From the NCBI RefSeq assembly GCF_000376985.1, contig NZ_AQYA01000023.1, positions 1 through 54,512 on the forward strand: a DNA stretch of 54,512 bases, written 5' to 3'. The notes below the pieces were generated by a model. The model worked only from the letters and a program-made list of their open reading frames with translations, was not told where the DNA came from and did no database searches. How positions within the stretch are numbered: the stretch's first letter is position 1; every line of letters begins with the position of its first letter. The DNA comes from Streptococcus henryi DSM 19005. Lineage in GTDB: Bacteria > Bacillota > Bacilli > Lactobacillales > Streptococcaceae. The translations under genes were made by a program, and so were the position numbers. Below, piece by piece: positions 33,757-42,566 of the stretch.

Positions 33757-34293
33757 ATGACGTCAAAAGTTAGAGACCTTACTTATATCGCTATGATGGC
33801 AACACTAATTATCGTACTCGGACATATCCCTGGTATTCCCCTTGGCTTTATTCCAGTACCAATCGTCCTCCAAAACTTAGGAATCATGTTAGCTGGGGCT
33901 ATCCTTGGAGCCAAACGAGGTACTGTTTCTGTACTTCTTTTCCTCCTACTAGGAACATTTATACCTGCATTCACTGGTGGAAATAATACTATCCCAGTTC
34001 TCATGGGACCAACTGCTGGCTATGTCGTGTCATGGATTTTTGTACCACTTTTGATAGGTATTGGACTTAAGAAAATTCCTTCCCAAAATTTTCTTCTAAC
34101 TTTTTTAATTATCTGGCTCGGTGGTGTCCTCTTTGTTGATTTTCTAGGGGCAATTTGGCTGGCGCATTACACCAAGATGCCTTTTATAACAGCACTCTGG
34201 TCTAATCTTGCATTCATTCCAGGAGACACTATCAAAGCTTTGCTGACAAGTTTAATTGCTGTGAAATACAGTCGCTATCTAGTGAAAGATTGA
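33757..34293 (+). CDS. bioY: Biotin transporter substrate-binding subunit
   Basis: 178 aa from the ATG at 33757 (AAAGGAGA upstream, overlapping the CHY gene's end). An S component of ECF-type vitamin transporters with about six membrane helices. BioY features include the N-terminal G-F-I-P-V-P-I-V-L-Q-N, LAGAILGAKRG, and G-P-T-A-G-Y near the middle. It binds biotin and works with a shared ECF module encoded elsewhere. The gene follows the CHY protein. Confidence 0.95.
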   Translation: MTSKVRDLTYIAMMATLIIVLGHIPGIPLGFIPVPIVLQNLGIMLAGAILGAKRGTVSVLLFLLLGTFIPAFTGGNNTIPVLMGPTAGYVVSWIFVPLLIGIGLKKIPSQNFLLTFLIIWLGGVLFVDFLGAIWLAHYTKMPFITALWSNLAFIPGDTIKALLTSLIAVKYSRYLVKD

Positions 34294-34390
34294 TATTCAT
34301 CATTATGATAGCCATTATCTTCCAAATTTGATTATTCTTTCTTAACTAAAATAATATAAATAGCTCTGCTATTTCACAAATTAATAAAAC

Positions 34391-34435
34391 AAAAAGACAC
34401 CTGGTTCAGTTCATAGACTAAACGGTGTCTTTTTA
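34391..34435. terminator. Bidirectional terminator between bioY and gltX
   Basis: Perfect 11-bp arms AAAAAGACACC and GGTGTCTTTTT enclose further pairing. Both strands end in T-runs, serving the convergent genes. Confidence 0.9.
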
Positions 34436-34451
34436 GATTAATCAAGAATTT

Positions 34452-35909
34452 TTATATTAGATTGTTCAACATATCATCCAAGTGTTTGATGGCTTTCTCA
34501 CGGCCAAGCAAGAAGATAGTATCTGGCAATTCTGGTCCGTGCATTTCGCCTGAAACTGCGATACGGATTGGCATGAAGAGGTTTTTACCTTTAATGCCTG
34601 TTTCTTTTTGGACTGCCTTGATTTGTGGGAAGATATTTTCTGTCACAAATTCCTCATCAGTCAGAGCTTCCAATTTAGCTTTGAAGGCTTGGAGAACGGT
34701 TGGTACTGTTTCACCAGCCATCACTTCTTTCTCAGCATCGCTCAACTCTGGGAAGTCCGCAAAGAAGAGGTCAGTCAATGAAACGATTTCATCAGCTGAT
34801 TTGAGTTGTGGTTTGTAAAGTTCAACCAGTTTTTCAGCCTTGTCTGTCAGACGCCCTGCTTCTTCAAGGAACGGTTTGCAGAGTTCAAAGACTGTTTCAA
34901 AATCAGCATTTTTAAGGTAGTCATTGCTCATCCAGTCCATTTTCTTCTGGTCGAAGGCTGCTGGTGATTTAGAAAGACGGTTCTCATCGAAAAGTTCAAT
35001 GAGTTGCTCACGGTTGAAAATCTCTTCTTCTCCACCTGGATTCCATCCAAGAAGGGCGATGAAGTTGAAGACAGCTTCTGACATGTAACCTTTTTTACGG
35101 TAATCTTCGATAAATTGAAGCGTATTTGTGTCACGTTTTGACAACTTCTTACCAGTTTCAGAGTTGATGATAAGAGTCATATGACCAAACTCTGGTGCTT
35201 CCCAACCAAGTGCTTCATAGACCATGAGTTGTTTTGGTGTGTTGGCAATGTGGTCATCTCCACGGATGACGTGTGAGATTTGCATATCGTGGTCATCAAC
35301 AACTACGGCAAAGTTATAAGTTGGGTAACCATCTTTTTTCTGGATAACCCAGTCACCACCAATGTTGCCACCTTCAAATTCAATATCACCTTTAACCATG
35401 TCAGTCCACTTGTAGATACCAGCTTCATTAACAGCCAAACGAACAGTTGGAACGATACCCGCTGCTTCGCGTTCTGCAATGTAGGCAGCTTTTTGATCTT
35501 CTGACATACCGATGAATTCGTTGTTGTAACGTGGTGTTTCACCAGCTGCTTCTTGGCGTTCACGCTCTGCAGCCAATTCTTCTTCTGTTACATAAGATTT
35601 GTAAGCTTTACCTTCAGCTAAGAGTTGATCAATGTATTTTTGGTAAAGTTCCAAACGCTCTGACTGACGGTAGTTTTCATGTGTTTCTGGACTTTCATCC
35701 CAATCCATGCCCAACCAACGCAAGTTTTCAAGTTGTGAACGTTCCCCATCTTCAACGTGACGTTTGCGGTCAGTGTCCTCAATGCGGATGATGAATGTCC
35801 CGTTATGGTGACGAGCGTAAAGGTAGTTAAAGAGCGCAGTACGCGCATTTCCGATGTGTAAAAGTCCTGTTGGACTTGGTGCGTAACGCACACGAATGTC
35901 TTTAGCCAA
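34452..35909 (-). CDS. gltX: Glutamyl-tRNA synthetase
   Basis: 485 aa, class I synthetase. It has the HIGH-type motif in [11 protein letters not shown] (residues 11-21) and the KMSKS-type KKLSKRD near 255. It charges tRNA-Glu. The start codon is TTG (35907-35909), fixed by AAGGAG 7 nt upstream and by family N-terminal text ([14 protein letters not shown]). The 5' region carries a hairpin and the CCTTAGTAT variant of the start-proximal element. Promoter with TGCTATAAT at 36081-36086. Confidence 0.97.
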   Translation of the reverse strand: MAKDIRVRYAPSPTGLLHIGNARTALFNYLYARHHNGTFIIRIEDTDRKRHVEDGERSQLENLRWLGMDWDESPETHENYRQSERLELYQKYIDQLLAEGKAYKSYVTEEELAAERERQEAAGETPRYNNEFIGMSEDQKAAYIAEREAAGIVPTVRLAVNEAGIYKWTDMVKGDIEFEGGNIGGDWVIQKKDGYPTYNFAVVVDDHDMQISHVIRGDDHIANTPKQLMVYEALGWEAPEFGHMTLIINSETGKKLSKRDTNTLQFIEDYRKKGYMSEAVFNFIALLGWNPGGEEEIFNREQLIELFDENRLSKSPAAFDQKKMDWMSNDYLKNADFETVFELCKPFLEEAGRLTDKAEKLVELYKPQLKSADEIVSLTDLFFADFPELSDAEKEVMAGETVPTVLQAFKAKLEALTDEEFVTENIFPQIKAVQKETGIKGKNLFMPIRIAVSGEMHGPELPDTIFLLGREKAIKHLDDMLNNLI

Positions 35910-36086
35910 TGCTATTCTCCTTGAATTAAGATACTAAGGAACATTAAGACTTGTCGAAAATTTCCATAAAGTAAGCGAGTCACGTGAACTCGTTTTATTT
36001 TTTCTAGAAGTCTGTCCCTCGTTCAATTTTAGATGCTATCTTTAAGCTATTTATAGCGACCTCAATCGCCAATCTTATTTATTATA
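35910..36086 (-). promoter_or_regulatory. gltX promoter and 5' leader
   Basis: TATAAT (minus, 36081-36086) with an upstream TGC gives a leader of about 165 nt. The leader has a CGAGT-TCACGTG-ACTCG hairpin (about 35975-35991), TTCTAGAAA, and CCTTAGTAT close to the RBS. No T-box sequence is present. Confidence 0.55.
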
Positions 36087-36109
36087 GCACATCTTGGGTT
36101 CATTCGTAC

Positions 36110-36139
36110 AAAAAAGATTCAGCCGTATTTGACTGAATC
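36110..36139 (-). terminator. Terminator of the AIM24-family gene
   Basis: Minus-strand GATTCAG pairs with CTGAATC, followed by six T. Confidence 0.85.
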
Positions 36140-36150
36140 CGATATCATTT

Positions 36151-36864
36151 TCAATTCCCAGTATTAGTCACAATAAAGGGTTGCAAGGCAGCCGCAAAGG
36201 TTTGGAGGTTAAGGCTTTGAACATAGATTTCGCCATAGCCAGAAAAGGTATTGACAATACCTTCCCCTGTACCGATGGATTGGAGGAAGCCATTTTCTAA
36301 ATGGATGTCATAGTTCAAATCACGACTCCAAGCGACAACATGAGCATTATCAATGGTAATACTTTCCCCATTTAGTTCAATCTTCTTGATAGAACCAAAA
36401 CTATTTGCCAAGAGGGTCCCCTGACCTTCAGTGGTCATGACAAAAAGACCACCTTGGCCACCAAAGAAAGCACGGCCTACAGACTGACGTTCCATCTTAT
36501 ATTGGGCTGAACCATCTAAGGCAAGAAAGGCACCATCATTGAGACGATACTGCTTGGCACCGAGTTCTAGGGCCACCACTTGACCAGGCATAGAAGGCGC
36601 CAAAGCCAATTTGCCATCATCAGAGCTTGAAACAGCCTCAGTGATAAACATAGACTCACCTGATGTCATAGCTCGTCCCAAAGCACCGACCAATTTCCCT
36701 AGACCCGACCCACGGGCATTTAGACGGGTATTAAGAGCAACGCTAGGTGTATGATAAACCATACTTCCTTGTTGAATATAGGCTGACTCTCCCGCCTCCA
36801 AAGCAATTTCAACCAAAGGGAATTGCATATTACTGTCGATAGTGTATTTCATTCGATTATCCAT
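36151..36864 (-). CDS. AIM24/TIGR00266-family protein
   Basis: 237 aa, predicted double-stranded beta-helix without signal or membrane segments. AESAYIQQG-like text at the start, glycine-rich turns (FGGQGGLFVMTTEGQGTL near 130-150) and GTGEGIVNTFSGYGEIYVQS near the end are typical of the AIM24 family. These proteins are widespread and of unknown biochemical role. It is monocistronic, between gltX and carbonic anhydrase. Confidence 0.9.
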   Translation of the reverse strand: MDNRMKYTIDSNMQFPLVEIALEAGESAYIQQGSMVYHTPSVALNTRLNARGSGLGKLVGALGRAMTSGESMFITEAVSSSDDGKLALAPSMPGQVVALELGAKQYRLNDGAFLALDGSAQYKMERQSVGRAFFGGQGGLFVMTTEGQGTLLANSFGSIKKIELNGESITIDNAHVVAWSRDLNYDIHLENGFLQSIGTGEGIVNTFSGYGEIYVQSLNLQTFAAALQPFIVTNTGN

Positions 36865-36993
36865 GATAGGCCTCTTTCTTTTGACAATAGCAAAGCTTTT
36901 AACTTTGTACTATAACTATAAGACAATTATAGTTTTTCTAAGTCATCTTGTCAAAGAAAAACTGGAATCCTGCTCTGCCATTATCCTAAAAAG

Positions 36994-37035
36994 AAAAAAT
37001 GACCGCTGGGCAAAGTTCCCAATGCTCAGCAGTCA
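36994..37035 (-). terminator. Terminator of the carbonic anhydrase gene
   Basis: Minus-strand TGACTGCTGAGCA pairs with TGCCCAGCGGTCA (one mismatch plus a wobble pair), followed by six T. Confidence 0.9.
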
Positions 37036-37040
37036 CTTGA

Positions 37041-37535
37041 TTACTTCACTTCTGTCAGACGGCCAGTGTCCACATCATAAACGGCCCCTGAAATGACCAC
37101 ATCATCTGGAATCAGGGGAGACTGGCGCAAAATGTCCATATCTTGACGGACACTCTCATCAGGGTCTGCAAAAGGCAAAAAGTCTTGACCCTGTACATCA
37201 ACACCTAAGTCACGCTTCAACTGAGCGGCAAAATCCTCATTCGTAAAGGTCTGTGCCCCGCAATCGGTATGGTGGAGAACAACAATTTCACGTGTGCCCA
37301 TTTGCTGCTGGGAGATAACCAGAGAACGAATCATATCGTCAGTTATACGACCACCTGCATTACGCAAAATGTGAGCATCCCCCAAGGCCAAACCCAAAGC
37401 TGGTGCAACGTGAAGACGGGAATCCATACAAGTCACGATGGCAACGTGGGTTTTAGGTTTTAAGGGCAAGTGTGCAGTACCATGCAAATCAGCATAAGCT
37501 TGGTTGGTTTTTAAGAATCGTTCAAAGTACGACAT
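37041..37535 (-). CDS. Beta-carbonic anhydrase
   Basis: 164 aa. Zinc ligands Cys36, His88 and Cys92 and the catalytic dyad Asp38-Arg40 are visible in VTCMDSR and LHHTDCG. It interconverts CO2 and bicarbonate in the cytoplasm, supplying bicarbonate for carboxylations. It belongs to the short type common in streptococci. TAAGGAGG lies upstream of the ATG. It lies downstream of radA on the same strand, a common streptococcal arrangement, though with a 190-bp gap. Confidence 0.95.
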   Translation of the reverse strand: MSYFERFLKTNQAYADLHGTAHLPLKPKTHVAIVTCMDSRLHVAPALGLALGDAHILRNAGGRITDDMIRSLVISQQQMGTREIVVLHHTDCGAQTFTNEDFAAQLKRDLGVDVQGQDFLPFADPDESVRQDMDILRQSPLIPDDVVISGAVYDVDTGRLTEVK

Positions 37536-37726
37536 AAGAGGTCCTCCTTAGACTACTTCCTTTGAAAACTATTTGAGTTTCAAAGTTTTTTCTATCTTAG
37601 CATTTTTAAAGAGGCTTGTCATTGAAAAAGATTAGGAGGCGGTACATTTTGGAAATCAAAAAACTGAGTCTTCCAAATTATGGAGAACTCAGGCTTGATA
37701 AAATCTCTTTGTTGAAAAAAGAGAAT

Positions 37727-39088
37727 TTACTTAAAGGTTTTTTTCAAGACCTCACCGACTGTGGCGACAGCTATGACCTCGATACCACTTGGAATTTGGA
37801 TGCCTTGGAGTGAGTTTTTAGGGGCATAAATCTTGGTGAAACCTAGTTTAGCAGCCTCATTGATACGCTGCTCAATGCGGGTAACGCGACGAATTTCGCC
37901 AGTCAAGCCAATTTCACCGATAAAGGCTTCCTGCGGGTTGGTCGGTTTCTCCTTGTAGCTGGAGGCGATGGCTACCGCGACGGCCAAGTCAATGGCTGGC
38001 TCATCCAGTTTAACCCCTCCGGCTGATTTAAGGTAGGCATCCTGATTTTGCAAAAGGAGTCCGCAACGCTTTTCCAGAACAGCCATGATAAGGCTGACGC
38101 GGTTAAAGTCCAAACCTGTTGTGGTGCGCTTAGCATTGCCAAAAACGGTCGGTGTCACAAGAGCCTGCACCTCAGCCAGAATTGGACGACTTCCCTCCAT
38201 AGTCACGACAATAGCAGAGCCCGTCGCCCCATCCAAGCGCTCCTCAAGGAAGACCTGGCTTGGATTGATGACTTCTACCAGCCCACCTGACTGCATTTCA
38301 AAAATGCCGATTTCATTGGTAGATCCAAAACGGTTCTTGACCGCCCGTAGAATACGGAAGGTGTGATGGCGTTCACCCTCAAAATAGAGAACGGTATCCA
38401 CCATGTGTTCTAGCATACGCGGTCCAGCAAGCGTCCCTTCCTTGGTTACATGACCTACGATGAAGGTTGCAATATTGTTGGTCTTAGCCAACTGCATCAG
38501 TTCAGCAGTTACTTCTCTGACCTGAGAAACAGAACCTTGCACACTGGAGATTTCAGGGCTCATGATAGTCTGGATAGAGTCAATGATGAGGAAATCGGGC
38601 TGAATTTGTTCTATTTGGGCACGGATGGCCTGCATATTGGTCTCAGCGTAGAGGTAAAATTCATTATCAATATCACCCAGACGCTCGCTGCGCAATTTAA
38701 TCTGCTCTGCTGATTCTTCCCCAGAAACATAGAGGACAGTCCCCTTGTTAGCAAGTTGGGTAGAGACTTGGAGCAACAGGGTTGATTTCCCGATACCTGG
38801 ATCACCACCGATAAGGATCAGACTGCCTGGCACGACACCACCTCCAAGAACACGGTTGAATTCATCCATGTCGGTCTTGGTTCTGGCATAGTTTATGGAA
38901 GAGACATCCTTGAGTTTGGTTGGTTTAGTCTTTTCACCTGTCAGGCTGACGCGGGCATTTTTAACCTCCTGAACCTCCACCTCTTCAACAAAGGAAGTCC
39001 AGGCTGAACAGTTGGGACAACGCCCCAAGTATTTGGGTGAATGATAGCCGCACTCCTGACAGATAAAAGTTGTTTTTTTCTTAGCCAT
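37727..39088 (-). CDS. radA: DNA repair protein RadA
   Basis: 453 aa from the ATG at 39088, where the conserved [15 protein letters not shown] begins; a TTG ten codons earlier is in frame but not family-like. It has an N-terminal C4 zinc finger (CQECGY...CPNCSAW), Walker [11 protein letters not shown] near 91, the RadA-specific K-N-R-F-G motif, and a Lon-like C-terminal domain ([10 protein letters not shown]). RadA is a branch-migrating helicase in recombination and, in streptococci, natural transformation. No clear Shine-Dalgarno sequence. A MITE lies between it and dut. Confidence 0.97.
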   Translation of the reverse strand: MAKKKTTFICQECGYHSPKYLGRCPNCSAWTSFVEEVEVQEVKNARVSLTGEKTKPTKLKDVSSINYARTKTDMDEFNRVLGGGVVPGSLILIGGDPGIGKSTLLLQVSTQLANKGTVLYVSGEESAEQIKLRSERLGDIDNEFYLYAETNMQAIRAQIEQIQPDFLIIDSIQTIMSPEISSVQGSVSQVREVTAELMQLAKTNNIATFIVGHVTKEGTLAGPRMLEHMVDTVLYFEGERHHTFRILRAVKNRFGSTNEIGIFEMQSGGLVEVINPSQVFLEERLDGATGSAIVVTMEGSRPILAEVQALVTPTVFGNAKRTTTGLDFNRVSLIMAVLEKRCGLLLQNQDAYLKSAGGVKLDEPAIDLAVAVAIASSYKEKPTNPQEAFIGEIGLTGEIRRVTRIEQRINEAAKLGFTKIYAPKNSLQGIQIPSGIEVIAVATVGEVLKKTFK

Positions 39089-39164
39089 AAATCTATAAGA
39101 GGCATAAGTTCCTGACAAAAAGAAAATCCTTTATGTCTCTTTCTAGACAAGAGGATTTCTTTTT

Positions 39165-39267
39165 ATACTCTTTGAAAATCAAAATGATAGATTGTTAAGC
39201 CTTCTTACCTACCATCAGGTCTGTCTACGTCGGCTTGCCTCCTCTTATTTTGATTTTCATTGAGTAT
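39165..39267. mobile_element. RUP-like MITE (103 bp)
   Basis: Terminal inverted repeats begin ATACTCTTTGAAAATCAAAA at the left and, read inverted, ATACTCAATGAAAATCAAAA at the right (18 of 20 identical). TA is present at each end, as for IS630-type targets. Length and ends match the RUP elements of pneumococcus and relatives. It is non-coding and lies between dut and radA. Confidence 0.8.
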
Positions 39268-39326
39268 TAGCTGAATTGACTGCCTCTTCAATTCCTTTCA
39301 ATATTTGATGAGTTGGTTAAATGAAA

Positions 39327-39770
39327 TTACTTTCCAGTCGAGCCAAAGCCCCCTGTGCGTTGACCTGTGGCATCGTCTCCATCAACCACTAAGAAAGGCA
39401 TAAAAACACCTTGGACGATGCGTTCACCGGCTTCGACCACAACTGTCTCATCGGTAATATTTTTCATTTGAGCAAAGATGTGGCCTTCATTATCTGGATT
39501 ACCATAATAGTCACCATCGATAACACCAACTGAGTTAATCAAAACCAATCCTTTTTTGCGCGGGTTTGATGAACGGTCAAAGAGGTAGAGAACCTCCTGA
39601 GCCTGCATATAAGCCTTTACTCCTGTCGGCACCAATTTGATTTCACCTGGAGCAATTTCAGTTGTCACCGCTGCTTTCAAATCATAACCAGCTGCATGAG
39701 CAGTCTCACGTTTTGGCAGTAAATTATTATCTGTAAACTGGCTAACCAGTTCAAAACCTCTGATTTTCAT
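39327..39770 (-). CDS. dut: dUTP diphosphatase
   Basis: 147 aa, trimeric dUTPase fold. Motifs are A-G-Y-D-L-K-A near 27, DRSSNPRKKGL at 65-75, NSVGVIDGDYYGN at 79-91, ERIVQGVF, and the C-terminal phosphate-gripping RTGGFGSTGK. It removes dUTP to dUMP, protecting DNA and feeding dTMP synthesis. There is no Shine-Dalgarno sequence; the start follows a TTTTGTAT-N4-AATT sequence related to the element upstream of glyS. It is the usual partner of radA in streptococci, here separated by the MITE. Confidence 0.96.
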   Translation of the reverse strand: MKIRGFELVSQFTDNNLLPKRETAHAAGYDLKAAVTTEIAPGEIKLVPTGVKAYMQAQEVLYLFDRSSNPRKKGLVLINSVGVIDGDYYGNPDNEGHIFAQMKNITDETVVVEAGERIVQGVFMPFLVVDGDDATGQRTGGFGSTGK

Positions 39771-39937
39771 AATTGCGATACAAAAGGACTTTCCAGCTTT
39801 TCAAAATTATTTCTAGAAAATTGTCCCTGTTCAGTTAGTTGCACTAACTAAACACTCCTTTCTTTTTTAAATAAAGTAATTAAGTATTTTAACCTTAGAA
39901 AATACTTTTTACAGGAAAGATTCTTGTAATATTTTCT

Positions 39938-39960
39938 GTATTTTCTCTTTTTGTTATACT
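39938..39960 (+). promoter_or_regulatory. Promoter of the Fst-type toxin RNA
   Basis: TGTTATACT (TATACT at 39955-39960) is an extended -10; the -35 region is weak (TTTTCT). Toxin mRNA would start near 39967. Confidence 0.6.
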
Positions 39961-39992
39961 AGAGAGGCCCTCTTGGGATAGGAAGGGGGGAA

Positions 39993-40160
39993 ATGCTCAT
40001 GAACACATTTCTAAACGTATTTGTTGTACCATTGCTTGTTGCTATCCTAACAGCTTTGTTTGAGTATTGGCTCAACTCACGCAACAAAAAACCTAGGGCA
40101 CTGAGCCAAAAGAAAAACCCTCAACGCTGGAGACGTTGGGGGCTTTTTGTATGCTCATGA
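39993..40160 (+). CDS. Fst/Ldr-like type I toxin
   Basis: A 55-codon frame (ATG at 39993, a second at 39999), preceded by GGAAGGGGGG. Residues about 9-25 form one hydrophobic helix with an N-terminal V-V-P-L-L-V, ending in F-E-Y-W-L-N-S-R-N-K-K. This is the layout of the membrane-active Fst family. Classic Fst peptides are about 33 aa; here the frame runs on through the terminator hairpin, adding a basic tail. The surrounding RNA architecture (direct repeats, shared terminator, converging antisense promoter) is that of the par/Fst loci and is the main evidence. Confidence 0.8.
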   Translation: MLMNTFLNVFVVPLLVAILTALFEYWLNSRNKKPRALSQKKNPQRWRRWGLFVCS

Positions 40161-40176
40161 CATACACTTCTAACGT
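40112..40176 (-). ncRNA. Antisense antitoxin RNA (RNA II-like)
   Basis: Starts near 40176 from a strong minus-strand promoter, carries the complement of DRb, and ends at the shared terminator: about 65 nt, the size of par RNA II. It should pair with the toxin mRNA at the two repeats and the terminator loop. Confidence 0.78.
40113..40148. terminator. Bidirectional terminator of toxin and antitoxin RNAs
   Basis: Arms 40118-40126 and 40134-40142 with T-runs on both strands. Confidence 0.85.
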
Positions 40177-40182
40177 ATTGTC

Positions 40183-40213
40183 ATTATAGCATACCTTCCC
40201 CCTATATTGTCAA
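40183..40213 (-). promoter_or_regulatory. Antisense RNA promoter
   Basis: Minus strand TTGACA (40208-40213), a 19-bp spacer and TGCTATAAT (TATAAT at 40183-40188), an extended -10. It is stronger than the toxin promoter, as expected. Confidence 0.75.
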
Positions 40214-40218
40214 GAATT

Positions 40219-40644
40219 TCACGCGACTCTAGTTGCTAGATTATCAAACTTAATCGTTCCATCATCCATGGCAAAGCCTTTAATCATGTCGTCACCTAGA
40301 ACAGTTGTGGCCCACTGTCTAAATTTTGTAGCTTTTTGTGAGTTAATACGATATCCCACCGAGATGATGGCATCAAAGTTGTAATAAGCAACCTCCTTAG
40401 TCTGCGTTTTCCCTGCCATAGCACCGTGTTGAGTGGTATTTGCAATTTTTGCAACAACCACTCCCTCATCTAGTTCACCCTCAGCAAAGATATTTTTCAA
40501 ATGTTTACTGATAGCTGGTACACCGACATCAAAAAGCCTTGCCATTTCTTTTTAGCTAATCCAGATGGTCTCATTACTGACAATGACATTGGCTTTTTCC
40601 TGATTATTCTCAGCAGTGTAGATTAAAAATTGTAGTTCGTTCAT
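40219..40644 (-). pseudogene. RhuM-family protein, nonsense-mutated and truncated
   Basis: Reading from the ATG at 40644 (AAAGGA upstream), 30 codons ending in NETIWIS meet a TAA at 40552-40554, where the family has Gln (W-L-T-Q-K-E-M-A-x-L-F); CAA to TAA is a single change. The frame continues with KEMARLFDVGVPAISKHLKNIF, TTQHGAMAGKTQ and GYRINSQKATKFRQWAT, then loses family similarity and stops. The C-terminal two thirds are missing. It is distinct from the fragment at 31095-31352. Confidence 0.82.
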
Positions 40645-40734
40645 ATTCGTCCTTTCTAATCACATCAGATTTTTCTGATTCATGATTGGAGGATTTCAAC
40701 ACTTTACCCTCTATTATATGTTATTCGTAGTCTA

Positions 40735-40766
40735 AAAGCAAAAACCAATCCTTGCGGACTGGTTTT
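40735..40766 (-). terminator. Terminator of the ABC exporter operon
   Basis: Minus-strand AAAACCAGTCC-GCAA-GGATTGGTTTT, then a T-rich tail. Confidence 0.9.
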
Positions 40767-40780
40767 GTATAATATCATCT

Positions 40781-42565
40781 TTATTCGAAAACGAATTGGT
40801 TGTGATAGAGTTCTGAGTAGAAGCCTTTTTGTTTAAGGAGTTCGTGGTGATTTCCTTGTTCGAGGACTTTACCATCTTTAAGGACGATGATTTCATCAGC
40901 ATTGAGAATCGTTTTAAGACGGTGAGCGATAACAAAGCTTGTACGTCCTGCGATGATAGCTTCCATGGCGTTTTGAATTTTAGCCTCAGTTACCGTATCA
41001 ACGTTAGATGTTGCTTCGTCTAGGATAAGGACTTGTGGGTCTGTCAAAAGGGTACGAGCAATTGAAATCAACTGCTTCTGACCTGTTGAGAAGACATTTT
41101 CATCGTCCGTCACATAAGTCTCATAACCTTCTGGAAGGCTCATGATGAAATCATGAATATGAGTGGCACGCGCAGCTGTTTCCACCATTTCTTGTGAAAT
41201 AGACTCATCACCAAAACGGATATTATCAGCAATGGTTCCTGAGAAAAGAACAGATTCCTGAAGCACGATACCAACTTTTTCACGTAGGCTATCCAAATCG
41301 TATTCACGGATATCGCGACCGTCAAACTCAATCGAACCACTGTTAACATCATAGAATCGGTTAATCAAGTTCATGATCGTTGTTTTACCTGATCCAGTCG
41401 GACCAACAACGGCCACCATCTTACCTTTTGGCGCTGAGATGCTGACATTGTCAAGAACTTTTTGTCCTGGAAGGTAACCAAAGTCGATGTTCTTAATTTC
41501 CACACCTTCTTTAAGTTCTGTGAAATGTGGAGCATTTTGTGGACGAATTTCCTCTGGCTCATCAAACATCTCTTGAACACGATGAGCACCTGTAAAGGCA
41601 AGTTGCAATTCAGCCCAGCTTGACGCAATCTGCATCATTGGTTGGTAGTATTGTTGTGAATATTGAACAAAGGTTACAACCAGACCGAGGGCAGCGGCTG
41701 TTTCTAGTGAAGAATCATTGAGAACGATATTTGAACCAGCAAAGATAACAATTGCCGTATTAACAAGACTCATACCATTCATGAATGGGAAGAGAATCCC
41801 ACCAAAAAGACGTCCCTTGAAAGTTGTGCGACGCACTTCTTCATTAAGTTCAAGGAAGCCATCAATCGTTTCTTCCTGAACACCTTGAACAATGATAGCC
41901 TTTTGACCAGAAATCTTCTCATCCATATAGGCATTGAGTTTAGAAACAGCAGCCTGTTGCAAGTTTGTGTACTTACGAGCCAAGCGCACAATGATGACAA
42001 GAGCAAGCAAAGCAACTGGCGTTGAAGCAATAGTAACCAGGGCAAGACGAGTATCTTGACGGAACATCATCCAAACCATACCAATGTAAAGCGCTCCATT
42101 CGAAAGGATTTGAACCATTGATTGGTTGAAGGCATTTTGGATATTATCCAAATCAGAAGTAAAGCGTGAAAGAATATCTCCATCCTTGTGACGGTCGAAG
42201 AAGGCAATGGTCAAACGTTCCAATTTACCAAAGAGACCTTTACGCATACGACTCGTTGAATGCGCAACAATACGAGTTAGAAGCAAACTGTAAATAAGGT
42301 TTGCCACAACTGTTGCCACATAAGCAAAGAAGAGGTTAAGCATGACACCATTAAAATCAGCCATGTCAGGTTTAAAGCCAGTCACACCAGTTTGCTTAGC
42401 CATGGCATAACTTGTTGCAATTTTACCCATTTCAGCGATAGCATTACCAAGAAGAACTGGCGTCTTAACTTGCAAATAAGTTGCGGCAATAATAGCTAGG
42501 AAAATGACAGCAAAGCTTAATTTATAGCGTTTAAAATAAAACCAAAAGAATCTTACTGTTTTCAT
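40781..42565 (-). CDS. Heterodimeric ABC exporter, subunit 2
   Basis: 594 aa from the ATG at 42565, with GGAGG 10 nt upstream; an in-frame start 14 codons earlier lies inside the partner gene. It is a half-transporter: six membrane helices (to about 320), then a nucleotide-binding domain with Walker [10 protein letters not shown], a degenerate signature FSTGQKQ in place of LSGGQ, and Walker [12 protein letters not shown] with the catalytic Glu intact. Together with the upstream subunit (canonical signature but Asp for Glu) it forms one competent and one degenerate ATP site, as in other heterodimeric multidrug exporters. It lies 1 bp after subunit 1. Confidence 0.94.
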   Translation of the reverse strand: MKTVRFFWFYFKRYKLSFAVIFLAIIAATYLQVKTPVLLGNAIAEMGKIATSYAMAKQTGVTGFKPDMADFNGVMLNLFFAYVATVVANLIYSLLLTRIVAHSTSRMRKGLFGKLERLTIAFFDRHKDGDILSRFTSDLDNIQNAFNQSMVQILSNGALYIGMVWMMFRQDTRLALVTIASTPVALLALVIIVRLARKYTNLQQAAVSKLNAYMDEKISGQKAIIVQGVQEETIDGFLELNEEVRRTTFKGRLFGGILFPFMNGMSLVNTAIVIFAGSNIVLNDSSLETAAALGLVVTFVQYSQQYYQPMMQIASSWAELQLAFTGAHRVQEMFDEPEEIRPQNAPHFTELKEGVEIKNIDFGYLPGQKVLDNVSISAPKGKMVAVVGPTGSGKTTIMNLINRFYDVNSGSIEFDGRDIREYDLDSLREKVGIVLQESVLFSGTIADNIRFGDESISQEMVETAARATHIHDFIMSLPEGYETYVTDDENVFSTGQKQLISIARTLLTDPQVLILDEATSNVDTVTEAKIQNAMEAIIAGRTSFVIAHRLKTILNADEIIVLKDGKVLEQGNHHELLKQKGFYSELYHNQFVFE

Positions 42566-42566
42566 T

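Larger units (their letters stand above)
39993..40180. repeat. Direct repeats DRa/DRb of the Fst locus
   Basis: DRa (39993-40022) spans the toxin start and DRb (40151-40180) lies beyond the terminator. They share ATGCTCATGA and the TTCTAA-CGTATT block with small indels. In par loci these repeats let the antisense RNA pair with the toxin mRNA at the translation start. Confidence 0.75.

Noticed and set aside
37616..37813. 65-codon plus-strand frame near the radA end
   Set aside because: It overlaps the radA 3' end on the opposite strand and has no homology-like features.
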